From Bradyrhizobium macuxiense (GTDB lineage Bacteria; Pseudomonadota; Alphaproteobacteria; Rhizobiales; Xanthobacteraceae), in assembly GCF_001542415.1 (NCBI RefSeq), contig NZ_LNCU01000116.1, positions 1 through 58,751 on the forward strand: DNA of 58,751 bases, in the 5' to 3' direction. The notes under the pieces are model-generated. The model was not told where the DNA came from. It did not search any database and worked only from the letters and a program-made list of their open reading frames with translations. The position numbers and the translations under genes were made by a program. This document shows, piece after piece, positions 16,401 through 24,797 of the stretch. How positions within the stretch are numbered: position 1 is the first letter of the stretch; the number at the start of each line of letters is the position of its first letter.

Positions 16401-17284
16401 CCAAGGGCGACGAGATGTCGCCGATCGACGCGCTGAGCACCTTCTACGAATACCGCGAGCTGACCCCGATCGGCCGCCGCGGCGACGAGATGATCCGCAG
16501 GCTGTCCGATCGCCTTGTCGGGGTCGACCTCCTCGATCAGGCCGCCGACCTGCTGCAGTATCAGGTCGACAAGCGGCTCGACGGCGCGGCGCGCGCGCAG
16601 GTCGCCGCCCGCCTTGCCATGGTGTATCTGACCAACCGCAAGCCCGACCGCGCCATCGCCGCGCTGCGCTCGACCCGCATCGCCGACCTCTCCGGCGAAT
16701 TACGCCAGCAGCGGCTGCTGCTCGAGGCGCGCGCGCAGAGCGACGTCGGCCGGCACGATCTCGCACTTGATATCATCTCGAACATCACCGGCCGTGAGGC
16801 GATCCGGCTGCGCTCGGATATCTACTGGGCGGCGCGGCGCTGGCGCGAGGCCTCCGAGCAGATCGAGCTCTACTATGGCGATCGCTGGCGCGACTTCACC
16901 CCGCTCAATGCCGCCGAGAAGGCCGACATCATCCGCGCCGTGGTCGGCTATGCGCTCGCCGAGGACGCCATCGGCCTGTCGCGGTTCCGCGAGAAATATG
17001 CGCCGCTGATGTCGGGCGAGGCCGACAAGCTGGCGTTCGACGCCGCAAGCAAGCCGGTCGCGACCTCGAGCGCCGAGTTCGCCGCGATCGCCAGGATGGC
17101 CGCGAGCGTCGATACGCTGGACGGCTTCATCCGCGAGATGAAGAACCGCTTCCCCGACGCCACGGCCCGCGCGCCGCTGCCGGATCCGGTTGCGACCGGT
17201 TCACTGCCGGACAAGGCGAAGATCGAGCCGGTGAGTACATTGCCTGCCATCAAGGGCGAGCGGAGCGCCAGCGCGTCGCGCTAA
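13472..17284 (+). CDS. Large exported TPR protein of the flagellar cluster
   Basis: The 1270-residue product starts MARTAAAGTWSLGRAW, has a twin-basic signal peptide ending near ARADD, and then beta-rich AMIN-like segments (about 40-290). A long Pro/Ala/Glu/Ser-rich linker with PESSKPE repeats (about 300-440) leads to a second beta segment and an alpha-helical half (about 640-1210) with degenerate tetratricopeptide units such as RLDLAEFYMSRGMYEEAHAVTNLML. It is probably periplasmic. The frame is open 255 bases further upstream, but that part crosses the CtrA box and lacks coding character. Function is not assigned; position suggests motility or motor assembly. Confidence 0.75.
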   Translation: MARTAAAGTWSLGRAWTRAARLCLLVAGFAAATLTYPGAARADDPVPVPGEATFSAANGYARLVLKLKEDVDSEVTTAGSIIVIRFKRPVDIPVEKLSDAVPDYVGSARRDPDGSAIRLSLARRVTINTMTAGERIFVDFLPDGWTGPPPPLPQEVIRELAERARNAERLLRLQRAADAAKKRPPVRVRALLQPTFVRFVFEVPDGVGVSSVLNEQKLTLSFNAVLAFDLADAKVAAPPNVASISARADTDTSAVDMTLIGDVDVHSFRDEKNYIVDVAFQQSDQQAQAKPALSALMPAPRAKSKAAMPREQAAIPPVTSEGIAQQAKIEIKPDQPKSEQAQGAPARPEQGNAEQSASAPSQSEPPKPESSKPESSKSEPSNAVAAPAERVPATENVVAPSAPHDGAAGPAAEASPAAATDAPKSMPPAAEAPKAAVAQSPSAEARPNGTPGVEAQRDSDGLRVTFSFAAATPTALFRRGDAVWMVFDTPAAIDVDPIRAKGGSIIADVTRIALEKGQAVRFRLNRPQMPSLESDDRSRGVSWTLTFADRVQKPPLPLNVVRNITEPALANVSVPLANPGQFHKLVDPDAGDTLWVVTAPPPTRGILKRQDFVELSLLESIHGLVVRPNADDVKAEIGDDKVTLGRPGGLTLSSADVAAERATAAVRPLFDADEWHKNRSDNFLNRLDSLIATAASANADQLPQARLDLAEFYMSRGMYEEAHAVTNLMLSESKRGGETPAMVMTHAIASILIGHPEQGLKDLANPVIGNGYDSQLWKGLAFAREGKWVEAREKFKNVEFSVATLPSDLQRIVNMDAMKASLEVKDYAGAARRKSDLDVVGIPDDLKPAMAVLKGRLAEALGQEKDALDAYHFAATSANRPAAAEGELLETLLRQKRGEIGQDEVLKQLELLSMMWRGDSIELKTLFVLSKIYADTGRYADAFAASRAATRLQPNAPESRQAQDAASALFVQLFLGPKGDEMSPIDALSTFYEYRELTPIGRRGDEMIRRLSDRLVGVDLLDQAADLLQYQVDKRLDGAARAQVAARLAMVYLTNRKPDRAIAALRSTRIADLSGELRQQRLLLEARAQSDVGRHDLALDIISNITGREAIRLRSDIYWAARRWREASEQIELYYGDRWRDFTPLNAAEKADIIRAVVGYALAEDAIGLSRFREKYAPLMSGEADKLAFDAASKPVATSSAEFAAIARMAASVDTLDGFIREMKNRFPDATARAPLPDPVATGSLPDKAKIEPVSTLPAIKGERSASASR

Positions 17285-17689
17285 CGCGGGCCATCATAAG
17301 ACCGCGATGTCCGCCATTAGGATATGGCGACACGCGCGTAGCACCGGAGCAAATCGGCCTTAGGCCAAGGCAGACGCCACCTTTCGAAGCACTCAATGTC
17401 ACAATTCGGTATTGAAGGGCCGAATCCGAGCTCGGGTGCCATCGATGACGGGCCTATGCTGCGATGCCGTGACCGGGATTGGCCCTGGCCTAAAATAGTC
17501 GCCGATCCAATTGACTCTGCTTGGAGGCGGCGTAGCCTCGTTCACGGATCGCGAGCAGGCCTCCCACGCCAGCCGAGCCAGAGCGGGTCGCTCCCGCCAG
17601 CGCCAGTCAAAGTGGGCCGATTCCACGCGTAAGGTGCACCGAAGCGGCGCTGGCAACAGCGCCGTTTCTGCTGAGGAGACGTCGTCACC
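17285..17689. other. Intergenic region without a recognised feature
   Basis: I looked for reading frames, hairpins and promoters in these 405 bases. Only spurious frames and short GC-rich inverted repeats were seen. A GAGGAGAC ribosome binding site at the right end belongs to the next gene. Confidence 0.5.
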
Positions 17690-17926
17690 ATGAGCAAGCC
17701 GATCAAGACCGCAGCCGAACTCATCGCGATGGCGCGGGCCGAGCTGGAGGTGCACGCCGACTGTCCTGATGGCATCGACATCTCCATTCTCCGCGACGGG
17801 GAGAGCTGGGAATTCCGCGCCAGCGCCGACGCCGCCACCGTGGCCAAGCCCGGCTATCCCGAATGCGTCGCGATGCTGGTGCAGATCGGCGACCATCTCA
17901 GCAAGCAATATGCCGTGACGGGCTGA
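17690..17926 (+). CDS. Small hypothetical protein, 78 aa
   Basis: The product begins MSKPIKTAAELIAMARAELEVH and is a compact acidic alpha/beta protein with the segment GIDISILRDGESWEFRASAD and a C-terminal helix QIGDHLSKQY. No domain name is known to me. It has a GAGGAGAC ribosome binding site and normal codon use, so it is likely a real gene. It stands alone between the TPR gene and the MFS transporter. Confidence 0.65.
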   Translation: MSKPIKTAAELIAMARAELEVHADCPDGIDISILRDGESWEFRASADAATVAKPGYPECVAMLVQIGDHLSKQYAVTG

Positions 17927-18058
17927 CGAAGGGCGAGCGAGAACCCGAGGCATCGATATCTGCGTCGCGTGGCTTCCGCGCGCGGGTCTGTGTTCGCTGC
18001 GAATGATCGCTGCGATCGGAACTAATCATTTTCCATGAACTGCCCCAGGGCCTAGTTC

Positions 18059-19318
18059 ATGGGGATGTCGAGTACGAATGTCGATCATCATCGTCGCCGC
18101 CACGCTTCGTCGCATCAGGCTGCCGGCGGGCCGGTGTGGCTGTCTGCGGCCGCCGGGCTCTGTGCCTCGCTGGTCGGGCTCGGGCTGGCGCGCTTCGCCT
18201 ATACGCCGCTGATCCCGGCGCTGATCGCCGCGAAATGGTTCACGCCGGCGGAAGCCGTCTATCTCGGCGCCGCCAATCTTGCCGGCTATCTCGCCGGTGC
18301 TCTGATCGCGCGCGATCTCGGCGCACGCATCGGTTCGGTATGGGCGTTGCGCGGCACGATGGTCCTGGCGGCGATAACCTGCTTTGCCTGCGCGGTGCCG
18401 ATCTCGTTCATCTGGTTCTTCGGCTTCCGCTTTCTCGCCGGTGCCAGCGGCGGCGTGATCATGGTGCTGGCGGCGACCGCGATCCTGCCGCACACCGCGC
18501 CGAGCAAGCGGGGTTTCGTTGGCGGCGTGATCTTTGCTGGCGTCGGACTTGGCGTTGCAGCATCGGGCACTCTCGTTCCGTTGCTGCTGCGGCAGGGGCT
18601 CATGCAGGCCTGGTATGGCCTTGGCATGCTGTCGGCGCTGCTGACGCTGGTCAGCTGGAGAGCATGGCCGACCGATGTCCCTGCAGCGCAGGACGGCGAG
18701 GAGCATCATGGCAAGGTTCATGGCAATGCTCACGGTGCGCGGTCGCCGCTGGTGCTGATGCTGAGCCTGGAGTACGGCCTCAACGCGCTGGCGCTGGTGC
18801 CGCACATGGTGTTCCTGGTCGATTTCGTCGCGCGCGGGCTCGGGCAGGGAATTGCAGCGGGATCGCACTACTGGGTGCTGTACGGCCTCGGCGCCGTTGT
18901 CGGTCCGCTGCTGGCCGGGCATCTCGCCGATCGCTCCGGATTCGCCGCTGCGCTGCGCGTGGCCTTCCTGATCGAGGCCATGGCGGTCGCACTGCCTGCG
19001 GTGAGTTCATCGCCCGCCGCGTTGATCCTGTCGAGCATTGTCGTCGGCGGCTTCACACCCGGCATCGTGCCGCTCGTCATCGGCCGCATCCACGAACTGA
19101 TCCCGCACTCGGCCGCCAGCCAGCGCACAGCCTGGGCGCAGGCGACCACGACATTCGCACTGTTCCAGGCGGCGGGCGCCTACGGGCTGTCGTATCTGTT
19201 CGCGCAAAGCGGCGGCAACTACGCGCTGCTGTTCGTGATCGGCGCGGCCGCGGTCGTCGTGGCGCTGGCGCTCGACCTGATCAGCGCCGCCGTATCGACG
19301 CGCGGGCGCAAGACCTGA
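18059..19318 (+). CDS. YbfB/YjiJ-family MFS transporter
   Basis: The 419-residue protein is a 12-helix major facilitator with the N-terminal signature GLGLARFAYTPLIPALI, typical of the YbfB/YjiJ (MFS_4) group. It has a His-rich cytoplasmic N terminus and a His-rich central loop (EEHHGKVHGNAHG, around 218-230) between helices 6 and 7. The substrate is unknown; the histidines might bind metal but could be incidental. It is convergent with the small gene that follows. Confidence 0.85.
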   Translation: MGMSSTNVDHHRRRHASSHQAAGGPVWLSAAAGLCASLVGLGLARFAYTPLIPALIAAKWFTPAEAVYLGAANLAGYLAGALIARDLGARIGSVWALRGTMVLAAITCFACAVPISFIWFFGFRFLAGASGGVIMVLAATAILPHTAPSKRGFVGGVIFAGVGLGVAASGTLVPLLLRQGLMQAWYGLGMLSALLTLVSWRAWPTDVPAAQDGEEHHGKVHGNAHGARSPLVLMLSLEYGLNALALVPHMVFLVDFVARGLGQGIAAGSHYWVLYGLGAVVGPLLAGHLADRSGFAAALRVAFLIEAMAVALPAVSSSPAALILSSIVVGGFTPGIVPLVIGRIHELIPHSAASQRTAWAQATTTFALFQAAGAYGLSYLFAQSGGNYALLFVIGAAAVVVALALDLISAAVSTRGRKT

Positions 19319-19321
19319 GCG

Positions 19322-19510
19322 CTAGCGCTCGGTCTGCCCCAACGTCGGCGTCGGGATGTCAGCGGAGGTTTCGCGGTTGTGCTCGGCCGCGTTGTGCGAG
19401 GAAAAGTCTGCGAGGATCGATCCGTAGAGGCTGAATGATACGATCGTCCAGTTGTTGGCAACGCGACGATTGCCGCTTTCCAACTCTTCGATGAACTTCC
19501 GCACTGTCAT
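19322..19510 (-). CDS. Small hypothetical protein, 62 aa
   Basis: The minus-strand frame from MTVRKFIEELESGNRRVANN to the stop at 19322 encodes a short helical protein with an aromatic/serine centre (WTIVSFSLYGSILADFSS). The frame is open upstream too, but that part has no coding character. The start choice (19510 or 19519) is uncertain and no domain is recognised. Confidence 0.35.
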   Translation of the reverse strand: MTVRKFIEELESGNRRVANNWTIVSFSLYGSILADFSSHNAAEHNRETSADIPTPTLGQTER

Positions 19511-19685
19511 GCCCACCATTCCCCCGCGGGCACGAAGCACCGGATGCAGCGCGACAGGTGTGAAGCGGTTCACATTTGACGCTTCTGCATCCCGGAGAGC
19601 GACCGGTGTGGTGAATGAATGGTTGCGAGAAACGCGGATCGAGCCACGCGTCCCGCACGCTCCCGCGACCTCGCTCGAAAACGCT

Positions 19686-20837
19686 CTATCCGCGCAGGCG
19701 TTGCCGCAGCACTGCGACAAAGCGGTCGGCATCGGCCTCGTCGTTGAAGACGTGCGGCGAGACGCGCATCCGGCCGAGCCGCAGCGCGACATGGGCGTTC
19801 TCGGCGGCGAGGTGCGCGACCAGGTCCTTCGGCACGCCGCCCGCCATGCCGAGGCTCAGGATATGCGGCGCGCGCAGTCTCCGTTCCAGCGCGCTGAGAC
19901 CGAGGTCGTGCACCCCGTCCGCGATCCGCTGTGTAAGCATCGCGAGCCGTTCGCCGACGGCGGCCGCGCCCCAGTCCGCCATCATCTCCATGCCGATGGA
20001 CGCCATCTCCAGCGAGATGAAATGATCGCGCTCGCCCATGTCGTAGCGTCGGGCGTTGTCGACATAGGCGAGATCGCCGAAATAGACCGGATTCTCGGAG
20101 TTGACGTTGCGGCGCCCGCCCGAGGTCTGCTCCAAGGGGACACCGTTCTGGTGGCGCTTCGCGACATAGAGGAAGGCGCGGCCGTACGGGCCGATCAGCC
20201 ATTTGTAGGTCGGGAAGAGCACCGCGTCGGGATCGAGCCGCTTGACGTCCATCGCCACGACGCCGGCGCTCTGCGTCGCATCGATCACGAACATCGCGCC
20301 CTGCCGCCGCAGCGCCGCCTGCACCTTGTCGACGTCGATCATGCCGCCGTCCGACCAGTGCACCGACGAGATCGAGGCGAGGCCGACCGGCGATGCGCCT
20401 GACCGCTCGATCGCGGCAAGCACCGCCGAGGTCCAGTCGCCGTCGGCGGGCTGGCGGACAGTCTCGACCGTAAAGCCCTGCTCGTCGGCGCGGGCGTGCC
20501 ATTCGAGCACCGGCGAGGAGTGATCATTCTCCAGCACGATGACGCGCGTGGCGCGCGGAATGGTCAGCACCTTGGCCATCGTCGCGACGCCGTAGCTGAT
20601 CGCGGGGATCAGCGCGATGTCGTCAACGTCGGCATTGATCAGGCGCGCCGCCGCCGCGCGGGCGCGTTCATGCTGGCGGCGGGCGAAGTCCGCATCCAGC
20701 GTCCAGGGCTGGCCTTTCCGCGCCACCGCCACACGGCCGGCCTCGAGCGTTTTCCGCGGGAGCGGGCTGTAGGAGGCCGAGTTCAGGTAGCAAACGTCTT
20801 GCGGAACGTCGAACAGATGGCGCTGCGAAGGAAGCAT
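19686..20837 (-). CDS. Class V-fold aminotransferase (PLP enzyme)
   Basis: The 383-residue product starts MLPSQRHLFDVPQ and has the fold-type I PLP layout of class V aminotransferases and cysteine desulfurases: YLNSASYSPLP near the N terminus, the cofactor-binding VIDATQSAGVVAMDVKRL segment and the PLP lysine in FPTYKWLIGPYGRAFLY. The aldehyde-binding lysine context resembles isopenicillin N epimerase-like members rather than NifS. The substrate cannot be read from sequence. The start chosen gives the family's normal length. The VOC gene lies 62 bases upstream in the same direction, so they may be an operon. Confidence 0.85.
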   Translation of the reverse strand: MLPSQRHLFDVPQDVCYLNSASYSPLPRKTLEAGRVAVARKGQPWTLDADFARRQHERARAAAARLINADVDDIALIPAISYGVATMAKVLTIPRATRVIVLENDHSSPVLEWHARADEQGFTVETVRQPADGDWTSAVLAAIERSGASPVGLASISSVHWSDGGMIDVDKVQAALRRQGAMFVIDATQSAGVVAMDVKRLDPDAVLFPTYKWLIGPYGRAFLYVAKRHQNGVPLEQTSGGRRNVNSENPVYFGDLAYVDNARRYDMGERDHFISLEMASIGMEMMADWGAAAVGERLAMLTQRIADGVHDLGLSALERRLRAPHILSLGMAGGVPKDLVAHLAAENAHVALRLGRMRVSPHVFNDEADADRFVAVLRQRLRG

Positions 20838-20899
20838 GACGGCTCGTGGCTGGCGTTGTCGCGGATGATGTCGGAGGCGGGAAGCGGATGTGCCGATTG

Positions 20900-21784
20900 T
20901 TATCCGTCGTACTGATCCGGTCCCATCGCCCACGGCGCCTGGTCGTGGCCGTGGGCGAAGGTCCGGTTGGTCTGTGCGGGATTGCGGTTGATCAGCGGCC
21001 GCAGATACATCGGGTGTGTGGCGCTGCGCACCTCGTGCTCGACGGTGAACAGGTGCCGGCCGTCTTTGGGATCGATGATATCGCAGAAGCGGTACTGGTA
21101 TTGATTGTCCTCGCGCGAGATCAGCCCGCGCTCGCGCAGCCGCTTGTAGGGGCCCGAGAAATCCGTGATGTAGATCTGGACATGATGGCCGTCGAACTCC
21201 GGCTGAGCCCGGTCGCTCTCGCGGAATTGCAGATACTGATCCTTGCCGACCCTGGCGCGCGCGACGACGCCGTCGCCGCTCGCGACGCTCGCAGGTATAC
21301 CAACGATCTCGGGATAGAACCGGGCTATCGCCTCGGCGGTGCCGCGCGGCACCTCGAACTCGACATAGGGCATGCCGAGCGTGACGCGTCCGAAGCGCCT
21401 TGCGTCCGGCTCGTAGCAGCGCAGGCGATTGCCCCAGGGGCAGGTGGCCTCGACATGATCATTGTGCTCGCGATAGGCGAAGGCGGTACCTTCGAGCTTC
21501 GGCGCGACGGACGCTAGACGGGCGAGCAGCGCCTGCCGTCCCGCGATCACGATTGCGGTGTGACCGCGCAGCACCTGCGGCCGGCCGCTCGGCAGATGAA
21601 ACTGGCTGCGGCCGACATTCACCCACATGTTGCTGTCGGAGACCATCAGGTAGGGATCGCGGGTCAGGCCGATCCCGGCGACGTAGAACAGCGTGGCCAG
21701 GCGCTGGTCAGGCACCTGCACATTGACGTGCTCGAGATGAATGGCGTTGCCAAGATCTTCGGCGGCGCGGTCGAACTGTTGCAT
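20900..21784 (-). CDS. VOC-superfamily (glyoxalase/dioxygenase-like) protein
   Basis: The 294-residue protein has two vicinal-oxygen-chelate modules: one beginning IHLEHVNVQVPDQRLATLFYVAGIGL (about 15-130) and one beginning LGMPYVEFEVPRGTAEAIARFYPEIVG (about 137-250). His in LEHVNV and in DGHHVQIYI are candidate metal ligands. The reaction is unknown. It is probably co-transcribed with the aminotransferase downstream. Confidence 0.75.
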   Translation of the reverse strand: MQQFDRAAEDLGNAIHLEHVNVQVPDQRLATLFYVAGIGLTRDPYLMVSDSNMWVNVGRSQFHLPSGRPQVLRGHTAIVIAGRQALLARLASVAPKLEGTAFAYREHNDHVEATCPWGNRLRCYEPDARRFGRVTLGMPYVEFEVPRGTAEAIARFYPEIVGIPASVASGDGVVARARVGKDQYLQFRESDRAQPEFDGHHVQIYITDFSGPYKRLRERGLISREDNQYQYRFCDIIDPKDGRHLFTVEHEVRSATHPMYLRPLINRNPAQTNRTFAHGHDQAPWAMGPDQYDG

Positions 21785-21870
21785 GGACGCGGCTCTCCGG
21801 ATGCGACGCCGCGTATGATAGTGGAATGCGGCGGCCGATCCAGCGAGCGGGCCATGAATGTTTCGCGGGG

Positions 21871-22623
21871 CTACCCCCCGTAACTCTGCACCAGGCTGCC
21901 GGCGACCAGCGACCAGCCGTCCACCAGCACGAAGAAGATCAGCTTGAACGGCAGCGAGACCACCACCGGCGGCAGCATCATCATGCCCATCGACATCAAC
22001 ACCGAGGCGACCACGAGGTCGATGATCAGGAATGGCAGGAACAAGAGGAAGCCGATCTCGAAGGCGCGCTTCAGTTCGGAGATCATGAAGGCCGGCACCA
22101 GGATGCGCAGCGACATCTCGTCCGGCGTCGCTGGCGGCGGCTCGCCGGAGAGGTCCATGAAGAGCTTCAGGTCCTTCTCGCGCACGTTCTTCTGCATGAA
22201 GCCGCGCAACGGCACCGAGGCGCGCTGCAGCGCTTCCTCGACGCCGATCTGGTTGGCGACCAGCGGCTTGATGCCGTCGTCGTAGGATTTCTGCAGCACC
22301 GGTCCCATGACGAATGCGGTGAGGAACATCGCCAGCGCGATCATCACCGAGTTCGGCGGCGCGGTCGCGGTGCCGAGCGCGGTGCGCAGCAGCGACAGCA
22401 CCACCACGATGCGCGTGAACGACGTCATCATGATCAGGATCGACGGTGCGATCGACAGCACCGTGAGCAGCGCGATCAGCTGGATCGCGCGCTCGGTGAC
22501 GCCGCCATTGCCGCCGCCGAGGTTGATGCTGATATCCTGCGCCATCGCCGGATCGGCGAACGATCCGGCGGCGATCAGTACAGCGATGAAAAAAACTCTA
22601 CGCGGGAGGCTCGCGAGCCTCAC
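21871..22623 (-). CDS. fliP: Flagellar export apparatus protein FliP
   Basis: FliP is a core subunit of the FliPQR export gate. The 250-residue product has a cleavable signal peptide (to about AMAQ), the large periplasmic loop between helices and the conserved C-terminal block MLPPVVVSLPFKLIFFVLVDGW. The start codon is a GTG whose GTGA overlaps the fliO stop, showing translational coupling. The gene is transcribed away from flgB although the gate partners fliQ and fliR are on the other strand. Confidence 0.97.
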   Translation of the reverse strand: MRLASLPRRVFFIAVLIAAGSFADPAMAQDISINLGGGNGGVTERAIQLIALLTVLSIAPSILIMMTSFTRIVVVLSLLRTALGTATAPPNSVMIALAMFLTAFVMGPVLQKSYDDGIKPLVANQIGVEEALQRASVPLRGFMQKNVREKDLKLFMDLSGEPPPATPDEMSLRILVPAFMISELKRAFEIGFLLFLPFLIIDLVVASVLMSMGMMMLPPVVVSLPFKLIFFVLVDGWSLVAGSLVQSYGG

Positions 22624-23564
22624 GAAGGATTCTTCGGTCGGCCGAGCAGGGAGGCCATCTCATCCTCGAGATTCTCGAACCCGCTTTTTTGCGGCGCCGA
22701 CGCCGGCGACGCGGGCGGCTCGCTGCGTGGCGGACGCACCGGTGGAGCTTCGGGCGCAACCGGCGGCGCGACGGTGTCGCCACCGCCCGAGGGACGGCGC
22801 AGTGCCGCCTCAAGCCGCTGTGCCATCTCGGCGAGATTGGCGTCGGCGTTCGAGGGAGGCGGCGGTGGCGCCGGAGGCGTCGGCGTCGCGGCCTGCGGCA
22901 GCGGTGCGGCAGCGGCGCGCTCGGGCGCGCGCAGCGGCGGCGGCGCCTTTGGCGGCTCGGCGGCACGCGGCGGACGCGGGATGGCCGGTTCGGAGCGCGG
23001 CAGCCGCTGCGGCATCGGATCAGGGCGCGGCTCGGTCCGCTCGGGCGTGAAGCCGGTAAGCGGATCGCTGCGGCGTTCGGAGGCGGGCGCGGAGCGACGG
23101 ACCTCGTCGGCAAAGGAAGGCCGGGCCGGACGCGACGGCAGTTCAGGCAACTGCGGCTCCTGATCGAAGTCGGTGCGCGCCGCCTCGCTCTCGTTCCAGG
23201 CGGCATCCGGCAGCGGCGCGACGCGGGGCGGAGCCGAGTCGGTTGCGACGGCCGGTCGCGCCGACATCTGGTCGCGTCCCGGGCTCGCCCGCACGATGTT
23301 GGGCTCCACGACGATGTCGCTCGGGCCGCCGATCATCAAGAGATGCTCGACATTGTCGCGGCGGACCAGCACCAGCCGGCGGCGGCCATCGACCGCGGCG
23401 GCGTCAATCACGGCCAGCCGCGGCATGCGCCCGCGATTGGCGTTGGCGCCAAGGGGGTTTCCTCCGAAGCGGCGGACGAGCCACGCAGCAACGCCGATCA
23501 GCGCCAGCACGGCTACGAATGCGAAGACGAATGTTAGTGCCTGCATACTGGAGTCCCCGGCCAT
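22620..23564 (-). CDS. fliO: FliO-like flagellar biosynthesis protein
   Basis: FliO helps assemble the FliP ring. The 314-residue product has one N-terminal transmembrane helix (ALTFVFAFVAVLALIGVAAWLV), the short FliO domain with RGRMPRLAVIDAAAVDGRRRLVLVRRDNVEHLLMIGG, then an unusually long proline-rich cytoplasmic tail of over 200 residues. The tail makes it two to three times the length of enterobacterial FliO. The start was set at an ATG nine bases after GAGG; a start at 23546 is also possible. It overlaps fliP. Confidence 0.85.
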   Translation of the reverse strand: MAGDSSMQALTFVFAFVAVLALIGVAAWLVRRFGGNPLGANANRGRMPRLAVIDAAAVDGRRRLVLVRRDNVEHLLMIGGPSDIVVEPNIVRASPGRDQMSARPAVATDSAPPRVAPLPDAAWNESEAARTDFDQEPQLPELPSRPARPSFADEVRRSAPASERRSDPLTGFTPERTEPRPDPMPQRLPRSEPAIPRPPRAAEPPKAPPPLRAPERAAAAPLPQAATPTPPAPPPPPSNADANLAEMAQRLEAALRRPSGGGDTVAPPVAPEAPPVRPPRSEPPASPASAPQKSGFENLEDEMASLLGRPKNPS

Positions 23565-23829
23565 CGTGGCCATCCTCGGCTACCGCCTTCAGTGAGCGCC
23601 GACTGATCATGCGGATTGCGCAGCGAATCGCGCCCGAGATCCGCCTTATTCCTTAATTCCCCGCGGCTTGCAGCCGACTGTTCTATTAATAAACCAAGAA
23701 TCGCTTGTCCCAAAACGACTTCTCAGCGTGCCACGCTGGCTTGGTCGGCGCTTGGTTAACGCAGCTTTCGTGGCGAAAATGCACTCGCAAGCCGCAATTG
23801 CGGCGTTCTCCACGGATCAGTCGCCACTT

Positions 23830-23845
23830 TTAACTCTCCGTTAAC
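23830..23845. promoter_or_regulatory. CtrA box between fliO and flgB
   Basis: A perfect TTAA-N7-TTAAC (TTAA 23830-23833, CTCTCCG, TTAAC 23841-23845), 60 bases upstream of flgB and 265 bases from fliO. Its closeness suggests flgB as the main target, with a shared effect on fliOP possible. I see no other feature in the 23565-23904 gap. Confidence 0.65.
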
Positions 23846-23904
23846 CATACACCGGGCAAATTCTGCCTACCTCAGGGGGCCCAGAGGTTAACGGAGCCGC
23901 GCCC

Positions 23905-24315
23905 ATGTCCATGAACGATCTCCCGATCCTGTCGGCGTTGCGCACCAAGATGCAGTGGCACCAGGAACGCCAGCGCGTGCTCGCCGAGAACATCGCCAAT
24001 TCGGACACGCCGAGCTTCCGGCCCCGCGACCTGGTCGAGCCGAAGTTCGACAAGGCCGGTTCCACGGTCGGCGCGGGCCTCGGGACGCTGCCGATGATGC
24101 AGACCAGTGCCAGCCACATGACGGCGTCGGGGGCGCCCGAGACATTCGACAATGACCGCGGCAAGAGCGGCTTCCAGACCCGGCCGGCCGGCAACGCGGT
24201 CAATCTCGAGGACCAGATGCTGAAGGTGTCCGCCAACCAGATGGACTACGCGGCGGTCACCTCGCTCTACAGCAAAAGCCTGCATTTGCTGAAGACGGCG
24301 ATCGGCAAGGGCTAG
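23905..24315 (+). CDS. flgB: Flagellar proximal rod protein FlgB
   Basis: The 136-residue product has the rod N-terminal motif (MQWHQERQRVLAENIANSDTPSFRPRDL) and the C-terminal VNLEDQMLKVSANQMDYAAVTSLYSKSL helix, at the expected FlgB length. It opens the flgB-flgC-fliE-fliQ-fliR-flhB operon; flgC follows after 27 bases. A perfect CtrA box lies 60 bases upstream. Confidence 0.96.
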   Translation: MSMNDLPILSALRTKMQWHQERQRVLAENIANSDTPSFRPRDLVEPKFDKAGSTVGAGLGTLPMMQTSASHMTASGAPETFDNDRGKSGFQTRPAGNAVNLEDQMLKVSANQMDYAAVTSLYSKSLHLLKTAIGKG

Positions 24316-24342
24316 GCCGTCTGAGGGCGGCGGGAGGATGTC

Positions 24343-24768
24343 ATGGCAGATGAGATAAGCGATTTCGCCCGCTCGATGAGCATCGCGACCTCGGGCCTGC
24401 GCGCGCAGGCGGGGCGGATGCGGGTGATCTCGGAAAATATCGCCAACGCCGATTCGACCGCGCAGACCGCGGGTGGCGACCCCTACCGGCGCAAGGTGCC
24501 GACCTTCTCCTCGACCCTCGACCGCACGCTCGACGCCCAGGTGGTGTCGCTCGGCAAGGTGAGCCCGGACCGCTCGTCGTTCCGGATCAAGCATGAGCCG
24601 GGCAATCCGGCGGCGGACGCCTCCGGCAACGTCAAATATCCCAACGTCAATCCGATGGTCGAAATGACCGACATGCGGGACGCCCAGCGCTCCTACGAGG
24701 CGAACCTCAACATCATCAGCGCGACGCGGCGGATGATCCAGCGCACGCTCGACATCCTCAAGTCCTGA
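24343..24768 (+). CDS. flgC: Flagellar proximal rod protein FlgC
   Basis: The 141-residue product has the rod N terminus (MSIATSGLRAQAGRMRVISENIANADST), the FlgC-specific YRRKVPTF block and the C-terminal VNPMVEMTDMRDAQRSYEANLNIISATRRMIQRTLDIL motif. Normal family length. Confidence 0.97.
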   Translation: MADEISDFARSMSIATSGLRAQAGRMRVISENIANADSTAQTAGGDPYRRKVPTFSSTLDRTLDAQVVSLGKVSPDRSSFRIKHEPGNPAADASGNVKYPNVNPMVEMTDMRDAQRSYEANLNIISATRRMIQRTLDILKS

Positions 24769-24797
24769 CACAACAAGAACAGCAGGGATCGTAGATC

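Noticed and set aside
23700..23800. Sigma54-like GG-N10-GC in front of flgB
   Set aside because: Only the GG/GC spacing fits; both hexamers are poor, whereas a perfect CtrA box lies closer to the gene.
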